A stretch of 64,000 nucleotides of DNA from Auanema rhodensis (lineage: Eukaryota > Nematoda > Chromadorea > Rhabditida > Rhabditidae), in assembly GCA_964057225.1 (NCBI GenBank), contig OZ059896.1, forward strand, positions 1,488,001 through 1,552,000, read 5' to 3'. The position numbers and the translations under genes were made by a program. Positions 1 to 12,284 of this stretch are shown one piece after another (position 1 is the stretch's first letter; each line of letters opens with the position of its first letter). Under the pieces are notes generated by a model. It was given only the letters and a program-made list of their open reading frames with translations. It was not told the origin of the DNA and did not search any database.

Positions 1-351
1 ATGATCGTTTGAAAAATGATGCATTAGTGTATGTTGAGTTTCCATGTACACTCAAAATTGCTTCCAAAAACATTTTGACAAAAATTTTTTCGAAAAATTT
101 CAAAATAATTTAGCGAAAAGTAGATGTTTTTAGATTCCTTTTTTCAAGGCAAAAACGAAGGACAATGTAATTCAACGAAAAAATTAATTCTTCAGGGTGA
201 AAATCGAGGATATAGGTGTGAACTTATATCAGTTGATATCTCGGTGCATTTTCAAGCCAGCGCAAATCTGATAGTACAGATCGACGCAGCTTAAAAATCC
301 GCATCGAATGCACTATACTACATTGAGAAACGCTTAATACAAAAATTAGTT
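1..351 (+). repeat. Reference monomer of satellite A
   Basis: Used here as the map for family A. Landmarks in monomer coordinates: imperfect inverted repeat 31-39/50-58; A/T-rich dyad 72-106; hairpin-forming inverted repeat 209-230; overlapping dyad 226-239; interrupted stem 254-292. Sites that vary between monomers and define subtypes are: 'actcaaaatt', 'actcaacatt' or 'actccaaatt' near 50-59; 'ttcg' or 'ttca' near 89-92; 'caagg' or 'cgagg' near 145; 'cgaagg' or 'cgatgg' near 156-161; 'ataggtg' or 'ataagtg' near 212-218; 'gttgat' or 'gttcat' near 232-237; and 'aagcc' or 'aagct' at 254-258. The monomer contains 13 CpGs. The two halves show no convincing similarity, so it is not a decayed dimer of a 175-bp unit. 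Confidence 0.95.
226..239 (+). repeat. ATATCA-GT-TGATAT dyad in A monomers
   Basis: Six-base arms ATATCA (226-231) and TGATAT (234-239) around GT. The subtype with 'gttcat' (for example the units at 1756, 3512 and 5267) carries a G-to-C change that breaks one pair, so the dyad is not conserved in all monomers. Confidence 0.75.
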
Positions 352-559
352 ATGATCGTTTGAAAAATGATGCATTAGTGTATGTTGAGTTTCCATGTAC
401 ACTCCAAATTGCTTCCAAAAACATTTTGACAAAAATTTTTTCGAAAAATTTCAAAATAATTTAGCGAAAAGTAGATGTTTTTAGATTCCTTTTTTCGAGG
501 CAAAAACGATGGACAATGTTATTCAACGAAAAAATTAATTCTTCAGGGTGAAAATCGAG

Positions 560-581
560 GATATAAGTGTGAACTTATATC
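560..581 (+). repeat. Hairpin-forming repeat with GTGA loop (A monomers)
   Basis: GATATAAGT (560-568) and ACTTATATC (573-581) are exact reverse complements around the tetranucleotide GTGA. In a + strand RNA the loop would read GUGA, which fits the GNRA tetraloop class. The common alternative allele 'ataggtg' (monomer 1, 209-230) changes one A-U pair to G-U and keeps the stem. The right arm overlaps a second dyad, ATATCA-GT-TGATAT (226-239 in monomer 1), so the two structures would be mutually exclusive. Transcription is not shown by the sequence. Confidence 0.75.
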
Positions 582-732
582 AGTTGATATCTCGGTGCAT
601 TTTTAAGCTAGCGGAAATTTGATAACACAGATCGACGCAGCTTAAAAATCCGCATCGAATGCACTATACTACATTGAGAAACGCTTAATACAAAAATTAG
701 TTATGATCGTTTGAAAAATGATGCATTAGTGT

Positions 733-760
733 ATGTTGAGTTTCCATGTACACTCAACAT
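733..760 (+). repeat. 9-bp inverted repeat in A monomers
   Basis: Arms ATGTTGAGT (733-741) and ACTCAACAT (752-760) are exact reverse complements around a 10-nt spacer. The same place in other monomers has one mismatch ('actcaaaat', as in monomer 1) or two ('actccaaat', as in the unit at 352). The fully paired form is therefore one of three alleles of a subtype-defining site. Confidence 0.85.
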
Positions 761-955
761 TGCTTCCAAAAACATTTTGACAAAAATTTTTTCGAAAAAT
801 TTCAAAATAATTTAGCGAAAAGTAGATGTTTTTAGATTCCTTTTTTCGAGGCGAAAACGATGGACAATGTTATTCAACGAAAAAATTAATTCTTCAGGGT
901 GAAAATCGAGGATATAAGTGTGAACTTATATCAGTTGATATCTCGGTGCATTTTC

Positions 956-994
956 AAGCTAGCGCAAATCTGATAGTACAGATCGACGCAGCTT
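956..994 (+). repeat. 39-nt interrupted stem in A monomers
   Basis: AAGCT (956-960) pairs with AGCTT (990-994), GCG (962-964) with CGC (987-989), and ATCTG (968-972) with CAGAT (979-983). There is one bulged A, a 3x3 internal loop and a 6-nt apical loop. In the 'aagctagcgg' subtype (352, 2459 and others) ATCTG becomes ATTTG, which as + strand RNA swaps C-G for U-G. The 'aagcc' allele gives a true C-A mismatch in the outer stem, and edge monomers after about 25.9 kb change CGC to CAC and break the middle stem. The pairing is seen directly; a function is not. Confidence 0.75.
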
Positions 995-1124
995 AAAAAT
1001 CCGCATCGAATGCACTATACTACATTGAGAAACGCTTAATACAAAAATTAGTTATGATCGTTTGAAAAATGATGCATTAGTGTATGTTGAGTTTCCATGT
1101 ACACTCAAAATTGCTTCCAAAAAC

Positions 1125-1159
1125 ATTTTGACAAAAATTTTTTCAAAAAATTTCAAAAT
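1125..1159 (+). repeat. A/T-rich dyad in A monomers
   Basis: AAATTTTTT (1135-1143), a single C, then AAAAAATTT (1145-1153) form a near-perfect palindrome. It is flanked by a second pair, ATTTTG (1125-1130) and CAAAAT (1154-1159), with ACAA unpaired on the left side only. In 'ttcg' monomers such as monomer 1 the centre is 8-bp arms around TCG (82-89/93-100). A and T runs of this length usually give intrinsically curved or stiff DNA, a common satellite property; curvature here is inferred, not measured. Confidence 0.8.
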
Positions 1160-4100
1160 AATTTAGCGAAAAGTAGATGTTTTTAGATTTCTTTTTTCAA
1201 GGCAAAAACGATGGACAATGTTATTCAACGAAAAAATTAATTCTTCAGGGTGAAAATCGAGGATATAGGTGTGAACTTATATCAGTTGATATCTCGGTGC
1301 ATTTTCAAGCTAGCGCAAATCTGATAGTACAGATCGACGCAGCTTAAAAATCCGCATCGAATGCACTATACTACATTGAGAAACGCTTAATACAAAATTT
1401 AGTTATGATCGTTTGAAAAATGATGCATTAGTGTATGTTGAGTTTCCATGTACACTCAACATTGCTTCCAAAAACATTTTGACAAAACTTTTTTCGAAAA
1501 ATTTCAAAATAATTTAGCGAAAAGTAGATGTTTTTAGATTCCTTTTTTCAAGGCAAAAACGAAGGACAATGTTATTCAACGAAAAAATTAATTCTTCAGG
1601 GTGAAAATCGAGGATATAGGTGTGAACTTATATCAGTTGATATCTCGGTGCATTTTCAAGCTAGCGCAAATCTGATAGTACAGATCGACGCAGCTTAAAA
1701 ATCCGCATCGAATGCACTATACTACATTGAGAAACGCTTAATACAAAATTTAGTTATGATCGTTTGAAAAATGATGCATTAGTGTATGTTGAGTTTCCAT
1801 GTACACTCAACATTGCTTCCAAAAACATTTTGACAAAACTTTTTTCGAAAAATTTCAAAATAATTTAGCGAAAAGTAGATGTTTTTAGATTCCTTTTTTC
1901 AAGGCAAAAACGAAGGACAATGTAATTCAACGAAAAAATTAATTCTTCAGGGTGAAAATCGAGGATATAAGTGTGAACTTATATCAGTTCATATCTCGGT
2001 GCATTTTCAAGCTAGCGCAAATCTGATAGTACAGATCGACGCAGCTTAAAAATCCGCATCGAATGCACTATACTAAATTGAGAAACGCTTAATACAAAAA
2101 TTAGTTATGATCGTTTGAAAAATGATGCATTAGTGTATGTTGAGTTTCCATGTACACTCAACATTGCTTCCAAAAACATTTTGACAAAAATTTTTTCGAA
2201 AAATTTCAAAATAATTTAGCAAAAAGTAGATGTTTTTAGATTCCTTTTTTTCAAGGCAAAAACGAAGGACAATGTAATTCAACGAAAAAATTAATTCTTC
2301 GGGGTGAAAATCGAGGATATAAGTGTGAACTTATATCAGTTGATATCTCGGTGCATTTTCAAGCCAGCGCAAATCTGATAGTACAGATCGACGCAGCTTA
2401 AAAATCCGCATCGAATGCACTATACTACATTGAGAAACGCTTAATACAAAAATTAGTTATGATCGTTTGAAAAATGATGCATTAGTGTATGTTGAGTTTC
2501 CATGTACACTCCAAATTGCTTCCAAAAACATTTTGACAAAAATTTTTTCGAAAAATTTCAAAATAATTTAGCGAAAAGTAGATGTTTTTAGATTCCTTTT
2601 TTCGAGGCAAAAACGATGGACAATGTTATTCAACGAAAAAATTAATTCTTCAGGGTGAAAATCGAGGATATAAGTGTGAACTTATATCAGTTGATATCTC
2701 GGTGCATTTTTGAGCTAGCGGAAATTTGATAACACAGATCGACGCAGCTTAAAAATCCGCATCGAATGCACTATACTACATTGAGAAACGCTTAATACAA
2801 AAATTAGTTATGATCGTTTGAAAAATGATGCATTAGTGTATGTTGAGTTTCCATGTACACTCAAAATTGCTTCCAAAAACATTTTGACAAAAATTTTTTC
2901 GAAAAATTTCAAAATAATTTAGCGAAAAGTAGATGTTTTTAGATTCCTTTTTTCAAGGCAAAAACGAAGGACAATGTAATTCAACGAAAAAATTAATTCT
3001 TCAGGGTGAAAATCGAGGATATAGGTGTGAACTTATATCAGTTGATATCTCGGTGCATTTTCAAGCCAGCGCAAATCTGATAGTACAGATCGACGCAGCT
3101 TAAAAATCCGCATCGAATGCACTATACTACATTGAGAAACGCTTAATACAAAAATTAGTTATGATCGTTTGAAAAATGATGCATTAGTGTATGTTGAGTT
3201 TCCATGTACACTCCAAATTGCTTCCAAAAACATTTTGACAAAAATTTTTTCGAAAAATTTCAAAATAATTTAGCGAAAAGTAGATGTTTTTAGATTCCTT
3301 TTTTCGAGGCAAAAACGATGGACAATGTTATTCAACGAAAAAATTAATTCTTCAGGGTGAAAATCGAGGATATAAGTGTGAACTTATATCAGTTGATATC
3401 TCGGTGCATTTTTAAGCTAGCGGAAATTTGATAACACACATCGACGCAGCTTAAAAATCCGCATCGAATGCACTATACTACATTGAGAAACGCTTAATAC
3501 AAAAATTAGTTATGATCGTTTGAAAAATGATGCATTAGTGTATGTTGAGTTTCCATGTACACTCAACATTGCTTCCAAAAACATTTTGACAAAAATTTTT
3601 TCGAAAAATTTCAAAATAATTTAGCGAAAAGTAGATGTTTTTAGATTCCTTTTTTCAAGGCAAAAACGAAGGACAATGTAATTCAACGAAAAAATTAATT
3701 CTGCAGGGTGAAAATCGAGGATATAAGTGTGAACTTATATCAGTTCATATCTCGGTGCATTTTCAAGCTAGCGCAAATCTGATAGTACAGATCAACGCAG
3801 CTTAAAAATCCGCATCGAATGCACTATACTACATTGAGAAACGCTTAATACAAAAATTAGTTATGATCGTTTGAAAAATGATTCATTAGTGTATGTTGAG
3901 TTTCCATGTACACTCAAAATTGCTTCCAAAAACATTTTGACAAAAATTTTTTCGAAAAATTTCAAAATAATTTAGCGAAAAGTAAATGTTTTTAGATTCC
4001 TTTTTTCGAGGCGAAAACGATGGACAATGTTATTCAACGAAAAAATTAATTCTTCAGGGTGAAAATCGAGGATATAAGTGTGAACTTATATCAGTTGATA

Positions 4101-5266
4101 TCTCGGTGCATTTTCAAGCTAGCGCAAATCTGATAGTACAGATCGACGCAGCTTAAAAATCCGCATCGAATGCACTATACTACATTGAGAAACGCTTAAT
4201 ACAAAAATTAGTTATGATCGTTTGAAAAATGATGCATTAGTGTATGTTGAGTTTCCATGTACACTCAAAATTGCTTCCAAAAACATTTTGACAAAAATTT
4301 TTTCAAAAAATTTCAAAATAATTTAGCGAAAAGTAGATGTTTTTAGATTCCTTTTTTCAAGGCAAAAACGATGGACAATGTTATTCAACGAAAAAATTAA
4401 TTCTTCAGGGTGAAAATCGAGGATATAGGTGTGAACTTATATCAGTTGATATCTCGGTGCATTTTCAAGCTAGCGCAAATCTGATAGTACAGATCGACGC
4501 AGCTTAAAAATCCGCATCGAATGCACTATACTACATTGAGAAACGCTTAATACAAAAATTAGTTATGATCGTTTGAAAAATGATGCATTAGTGTATGTTG
4601 AGTTTCCATGTACACTCAAAATTGCTTCCAAAAACATTTTGACAAAAATTTTTTCAAAAAATTTCAAAATAATTTAGCGAAAAGTAGATGTTTTTAGATT
4701 CCTTTTTTCAAGGCAAAAACGATGGACAATGTTATTCAACGAAAAAATTAGTTCTTCAGGGTGAAAATCGAGGATATAGGTGTGAACTTATATCAGTTGA
4801 TATCTCGGTGCATTTTCAAGCTAGCGCAAATCTGATAGTACAGATCGACGCAGCTTAAAAATCCGCATCGAATGCACTATACTACATTGAGAAACGCTTA
4901 ATACAAAATTTAGTTATGATCGTTTGAAAAATGATGCATTAGTGTATGTTGAGTTTCCATGTACACTCAAAATTGCTTCCAAAAACATTTTGACAAAAAT
5001 TTTTTCAAAAAATTTCAAAATAATTTAGCGAAAAGTAGATGTTTTTAGATTCCTTTTTTCAAGGCAAAAACGATGGACAATGTTATTCAACGAAAAAATT
5101 AATTCTTCAGGGTGAAAATCGAGGATATAGGTGTGAACTTATATCAGTTGATATCTCGGTGCATTTTCAAGCTAGCGCAAATCTGATAGTACAGATCGAC
5201 GCAGCTTAAAAATCCGCATCGAATGCACTATACTACATTGAGAAACGCTTAATACAAAATTTAGTT

Positions 5267-8200
5267 ATGATCGTTTGAAAAATGATGCATTAGTGTATGT
5301 TGAGTTTCCATGTACACTCAACATTGCTTCCAAAAACATTTTGACAAAACTTTTTTCGAAAAATTTCAAAATAATTTAGCGAAAAGTAGATGTTTTTAGA
5401 TTCCTTTTTTCAAGGCAAAAACGAAGGACAATGTAATTCAACGAAAAAATTAATTCTTCAGGGTGAAAATCGAGGATATAAGTGTGAACTTATATCAGTT
5501 CATATCTCGGTGCATTTTCAAGCTAGCGCAAATCTGATAGTACAGATCGACGCAGCTTAAAAATCCGCATCGAATGCACTATACTAAATTGAGAAACGCT
5601 TAATACAAAAATTAGTTATGATCGTTTGAAAAATGATGCATTAGTGTATGTTGAGTTTCCATGTACACTCAAAATTGCTTCCAAAAACATTTTGACAAAA
5701 ATTTTTTCAAAAAATTTCAAAATAATTTAGCGAAAAGTAGATGTTTTTAGATTCCTTTTTTCAAGGCAAAAACGATGGACAATGTTATTCAACGAAAAAA
5801 TTAATTCTTCAGGGTGAAAATCGAGGATATAGGTGTGAACTTATATCAGTTGATATCTCGGTGCATTTTCAAGCTAGCGCAAATCTGATAGTACAGATCG
5901 ACGCAGCTTAAAAATCCGCATCGAATGCACTATACTACATTGAGAAACGCTTAATACAAAAATTAGTTATGATCGTTTGAAAAATGATGCATTAGTGTAT
6001 GTTGAGTTTCCATGTACACTCAAAATTGCTTCCAAAAACATTTTGACAAAAATTTTTTCAAAAAATTTCAAAATAATTTAGCGAAAAGTAGATGTTTTTA
6101 GATTCCTTTTTTCAAGGCAAAAACGATGGACAATGTTATTCAACGAAAAAATTAATTCTTCAGGGTGAAAATCGAGGATATAGGTGTGAACTTATATCAG
6201 TTGATATCTCGGTGCATTTTCAAGCTAGCGCAAATCTGATAGTACAGATCGACGCAGCTTAAAAATCCGCATCGAATGCACTATACTACATTGAGAAACG
6301 CTTAATACAAAATTTAGTTATGATCGTTTGAAAAATGATGCATTAGTGTATGTTGAGTTTCCATGTACACTCAAAATTGCTTCCAAAAACATTTTGACAA
6401 AAATTTTTTCAAAAAATTTCAAAATAATTTAGCGAAAAGTAGATGTTTTTAGATTCCTTTTTTCAAGGCAAAAACGATGGACAATGTTATTCAACGAAAA
6501 AATTAATTCTTCAGGGTGAAAATCGAGGATATAGGTGTGAACTTATATCAGTTGATATCTCGGTGCATTTTCAAGCTAGCGCAAATCTGATAGTACAGAT
6601 CGACGCAGCTTAAAAATCCGCATCGAATGCACTATACTACATTGAGAAACGCTTAATACAAAATTTAGTTATGATCGTTTGAAAAATGATGCATTAGTGT
6701 ATGTTGAGTTTCCATGTACACTCAACATTGCTTCCAAAAACATTTTGACAAAACTTTTTTCGAAAAATTTCAAAATAATTTAGCGAAAAGTAGATGTTTT
6801 TAGATTCCTTTTTTCAAGGCAAAAACGAAGGACAATGTAATTCAACGAAAAAATTAATTCTTCAGGGTGAAAATCGAGGATATAAGTGTGAACTTATATC
6901 AGTTCATATCTCGGTGCATTTTCAAGCTAGCGCAAATCTGATAGTACAGATCGACGCAGCTTAAAAATCCGCATCGAATGCACTATACTAAATTGAGAAA
7001 CGCTTAATACAAAAATTAGTTATGATCGTTTGAAAAATGATGCATTAGTGTATGTTGAGTTTCCATGTACACTCAACATTGCTTCCAAAAACATTTTGAC
7101 AAAAATTTTTTCGAAAAATTTCAAAATAATTTAGCAAAAAGTAGATGTTTTTAGATTCCTTTTTTCGAGGCAAAAACGATGGACAATGTTATTCAACGAA
7201 AAAATTAATTCTTCGGGGTGAAAATCGAGGATATAAGTGTGAACTTATATCAGTTGATATCTCGGTGCATTTTCAAGCTAGCGCAAATCTGATAGTACAG
7301 ATCGACGCAGCTTAAAAATCCGCATCGAATGCACTATACTACATTGAGAAACGCTTAATACAAAAATTAGTTATGATCGTTTGAAAAATGATGCATTAGT
7401 GTATGTTGAGTTTCCATGTACACTCAACATTGCTTCCAAAAACATTTTGACAAAAATTTTTTCGAAAATTTCAAAATAATTTAGCAAAAAGTAGATGTTT
7501 TTAGATTCCTTTTTTCAAGGCAAAAACGATGGACAATGTTATTCAACGAAAAAATTAATTCTTCAGGGTGAAAATCGAGGATATAGGTGTGAACTTATAT
7601 CAGTTGATATCTCGGTGCATTTTCAAGCTAGCGCAAATCTGATAGTACAGATCGACGCAGCTTAAAAATCCGCATCGAATGCACTATACTACATTGAGAA
7701 ACGCTTAATACAAAATTTAGTTATGATCGTTTGAAAAATGATGCATTAGTGTATGTTGAGTTTCCATGTACACTCAACATTGCTTCCAAAAACATTTTGA
7801 CAAAACTTTTTTCGAAAAATTTCAAAATAATTTAGCGAAAAGTAGATGTTTTTAGATTCCTTTTTTCAAGGCAAAAACGAAGGACAATGTAATTCAACGA
7901 AAAAATTAATTCTTCAGGGTGAAAATCGAGGATATAAGTGTGAACTTATATCAGTTCATATCTCGGTGCATTTTCAAGCTAGCGCAAATCTGATAGTACA
8001 GATCGACGCAGCTTAAAAATCCGCATCGAATGCACTATACTAAATTGAGAAACGCTTAATACAAAAATTAGTTATGATCGTTTGAAAAATGATGCATTAG
8101 TGTATGTTGAGTTTCCATGTACACTCAAAATTGCTTCCAAAAACATTTTGACAAAAATTTTTTCAAAAAATTTCAAAATAATTTAGCGAAAAGTAGATGT

Positions 8201-10178
8201 TTTTAGATTCCTTTTTTCAAGGCAAAAACGATGGACAATGTTATTCAACGAAAAAATTAATTCTTCAGGGTGAAAATCGAGGATATAGGTGTGAACTTAT
8301 ATCAGTTGATATCTCGGTGCATTTTCAAGCTAGCGCAAATCTGATAGTACAGATCGACGCAGCTTAAAAATCCGCATCGAATGCACTATACTACATTGAG
8401 AAACGCTTAATACAAAAATTAGTTATGATCGTTTGAAAAATGATGCATTAGTGTATGTTGAGTTTCCATGTACACTCAAAATTGCTTCCAAAAACATTTT
8501 GACAAAAATTTTTTCAAAAAATTTCAAAATAATTTAGCGAAAAGTAGATGTTTTTAGATTCCTTTTTTCAAGGCAAAAACGATGGACAATGTTATTCAAC
8601 GAAAAAATTAATTCTTCAGGGTGAAAATCGAGGATATAGGTGTGAACTTATATCAGTTGATATCTCGGTGCATTTTCAAGCTAGCGCAAATCTGATAGTA
8701 CAGATCGACGCAGCTTAAAAATCCGCATCGAATGCACTATACTACATTGAGAAACGCTTAATACAAAATTTAGTTATGATCGTTTGAAAAATGATGCATT
8801 AGTGTATGTTGAGTTTCCATGTACACTCAAAATTGCTTCCAAAAACATTTTGACAAAAATTTTTTCAAAAAATTTCAAAATAATTTAGCGAAAAGTAGAT
8901 GTTTTTAGATTCCTTTTTTCAAGGCAAAAACGATGGACAATGTTATTCAACGAAAAAATTAATTCTTCAGGGTGAAAATCGAGGATATAGGTGTGAACTT
9001 ATATCAGTTGATATCTCGGTGCATTTTCAAGCTAGCGCAAATCTGATAGTACAGATCGACGCAGCTTAAAAATCCGCATCGAATGCACTATACTACATTG
9101 AGAAACGCTTAATACAAAATTTAGTTATGATCGTTTGAAAAATGATGCATTAGTGTATGTTGAGTTTCCATGTACACTCAACATTGCTTCCAAAAACATT
9201 TTGACAAAACTTTTTTCGAAAAATTTCAAAATAATTTAGCGAAAAGTAGATGTTTTTAGATTCCTTTTTTCAAGGCAAAAACGAAGGACAATGTAATTCA
9301 ACGAAAAAATTAATTCTTCAGGGTGAAAATCGAGGATATAAGTGTGAACTTATATCAGTTCATATCTCGGTGCATTTTCAAGCTAGCGCAAATCTGATAG
9401 TACAGATCGACGCAGCTTAAAAATCCGCATCGAATGCACTATACTAAATTGAGAAACGCTTAATACAAAAATTAGTTATGATCGTTTGAAAAATGATGCA
9501 TTAGTGTATGTTGAGTTTCCATGTACACTCAACATTGCTTCCAAAAACATTTTGACAAAAATTTTTTCGAAAAATTTCAAAATAATTTAGCAAAAAGTAG
9601 ATGTTTTTAGATTCCTTTTTTCGAGGCAAAAACGATGGACAATGTTATTCAACGAAAAAATTAATTCTTCGGGGTGAAAATCGAGGATATAAGTGTGAAC
9701 TTATATCAGTTGATATCTCGGTGCATTTTCAAGCTAGCGCAAATCTGATAGTACAGATCGACGCAGCTTAAAAATCCGCATCGAATGCACTATACTACAT
9801 TGAGAAACGCTTAATACAAAAATTAGTTATGATCGTTTGAAAAATGATGCATTAGTGTATGTTGAGTTTCCATGTACACTCAACATTGCTTCCAAAAACA
9901 TTTTGACAAAAATTTTTTCGAAAATTTCAAAATAATTTAGCAAAAAGTAGATGTTTTTAGATTCCTTTTTTCAAGGCAAAAACGATGGACAATGTTATTC
10001 AACGAAAAAATTAATTCTTCAGGGTGAAAATCGAGGATATAGGTGTGAACTTATATCAGTTGATATCTCGGTGCATTTTCAAGCCAGCGCAAATCTGATA
10101 GTACAGATCGACGCAGCTTAAAAATCCGCATCGAATGCACTATACTACATTAAGAAACGCTTAATACAAAAATTAGTT
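5267..10178 (+). repeat. Tandem 7-monomer higher-order repeat of satellite A (two copies)
   Basis: Copies 5267-7722 and 7723-10178 are each 2456 bp (7 x 351 minus 1). The order in both is: one monomer with 'aaactttttt' and 'actaaattgag'; three with 'ttttttcaaaaaa'; again one 'aaactttttt' monomer; one with 'cttcggggtg'; and one with the 1-bp deletion 'ttcgaaaatttc' (units 7373 and 9829). Sharing the same private deletion and 'gggg' variant shows duplication of the whole block. The last monomer of copy 2 differs at its 3' side ('aagccag', 'attaagaaac') from that of copy 1. A partial copy of the same series, three 'ttca' monomers then one 'aaactttttt' monomer, lies just upstream at 4214-5617 and shares its last monomer with copy 1. 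Confidence 0.88.
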
Positions 10179-12284
10179 ATGATCGTTTGAAAAATGATGC
10201 ATTAGTGTATGTTGAGTTTCTATGTACACTCCAAATTGCTTCCAAAAACATTTTGACAAAAATTTTTTCGAAAAATTTCAAAATAATTTAGCGAAAAGTA
10301 GATGTTTTTAGATTCCTTTTTTTGAGGCAAAAACGATGGACAATGTTATTCAACGAAAAAATTAATTCTTCAGGGTGAAAATCGAGGATATAAGTGTGAA
10401 CTTATATCAGTTGATATCTCGGTGCATTTTTAAGCTAGCGGAAATTTGATAGTACAGATCGACGCAGCTTAAAAATCCGCATCGAATGCACTATACCACA
10501 TTGAGAAACGCTTAATACAAAAATTAGTTATGATCGTTTGAAAAATGATGCATTAGTGTATGTTGAGTTTCCATGTACACTCAAAATTGCTTCCAAAAAC
10601 ATTTTGACAAAAATTTTTTCGAAAAATTTCAAAATAATTTAGCGAAAAGTAGATGTTTTTAGATTCCTTTTTTCAAGGCAAAAACGATGGACAATGTTAT
10701 TCAACAAAAAAATTAATTCTTCAGGGTGAAAATCGAGGATATAGGTGTGAACTTATATCAGTTGATATCTCGGTGCATTTTTAAGCTAGCGCAAATCTGA
10801 TAGTACAGATCGACGCAGCTTAATAATCCGCATCGAATGCACTATACTACATTGAGAAACGCTTAATACAAAAATTAGTTATGATCTTTTGAAAAATGAT
10901 GCATTAGTGTATGTTGAGTTTCCATGTACACTCAAAATTGCTTCCAAAAACATTTTGACAAAAATTTTTTCGAAAAATTTCAAAATAATTTAGCAAAAAG
11001 TAGATGTTTTTAGATTCCTTTTTTCGAGGCAAAAACGATGGACAATGTTATTCAACGAAAAAATTAATTCTTCAGGGTGAAAATCGAGGATATAAGTGTG
11101 AACTTATATCAGTTGATATCTCGGTGCATTTTCGAGCTAGCGCAAATCTGATAGTACAGATCGACGCAGCTTAAAAATCCGCATCGAATGCACTATACTA
11201 CATTGAGAAACGCTCAATACAAAAATAAGTTATGATCGTTTGAAAAATGATGCATTAGTGTATGTTGAGTTTCCATGTACACTCAAAATTGCTTCCAAAA
11301 ACATTTTGACAAAAATTTTTTCGAAAAATTTCAAAATAATTTAGCGAAAAGTAGATGTTTTTAGATTCCTTTTTTCAAGGCAAAAACGAAGGACAATGTA
11401 ATTCAACGAAAAAATTAATTCTTCAGGGTGAAAATCGAGGATATAGGTGTGAACTTATATCAGTTGATATCTCGGTGCATTTTCAAGCCAGCGCAAATCT
11501 GATAGTACAGATCGACGCAGCTTAAAAATCCGCATCGAATGCATTATACTACATTGAGAAACGCTTAATACAAAAATTAGTTATGATCGTTTGAAAAATG
11601 ATGCATTAGTGTATGTTGAGTTTCCATGTACACTCCAAATTGCTTCCAAAAACATTTTGACAAAAATTTTTTCGAAAAATTTCAAAATAATTTAGCGAAA
11701 AGTAGATGTTTTTAGATTCCTTTTTTCGAGGCAAAAACGATGGACAATGTTATTCAACGAAAAAATTAATTCTCCAGGGTGAAAATCGAGGATATAAGTG
11801 TGAACTTATATCAGTTGATTTCTCGGTGCATTTTTAAGCTAGCGGAAATTTGATAACACAGATCGACGCAGCTTAAAAATCCGCATCGAATGCACTATAC
11901 TACATTGAGAAACGCTTAATACAAAAATTAGTTATGATCGTTTGAAAAATGATGCATTAGTGTATGTTGAGTTTCCATGTACACTCAACATTGCTTCCAA
12001 AAACATTTTGACAAAAATTTTTTCGAAAAATTTCAAAATAATTTAGCGAAAAGTAGATGTTTTTAGATTCCTTTTTTCGAGGCGAAAACGATGGACAATA
12101 ATATTCAACGAAAAAATTAATTCTTCAGGGTGAAAATCGAGGATATAAGTGTGAACTTATATCAGTTGATATCTCGGTGCATTTTCAAGCTAGCGCAAAT
12201 CTGATAGTACAGATCGACGCAGCTTAAAAATCCGCATCGAATGCACTATACTACATTGAGAAACGCTTAATACAAAAATTAGTT
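9127..12284 (+). repeat. 9-monomer A block, first copy
   Basis: Nine consecutive monomers whose rare variants recur in the same order 7370 bp downstream (16497-19654). Markers in order: 'cttcggggtg'; a 1-bp deletion in 'ttcgaaaattt'; 'attaagaaac'; 'ttctatgtac'; 'caacaaaaaaatt' with 'ttaataatcc'; 'gatcttttg'; 'gctcaatac'; 'gcattatac'; 'tctccaggg' with 'gttgatttctc'; and 'acaataatattc'. The first two monomers also belong to the 7-monomer repeat. Confidence 0.9.

Noticed and set aside
1-351. Monomer A as a decayed dimer of a ~175-bp unit, perhaps related to B
   Set aside because: The best internal match ('tgcattagtgtatgttgag' against 'tgcactatactacattgag', 12 of 19) lies at the wrong distance (289 bp), and the halves do not align otherwise.
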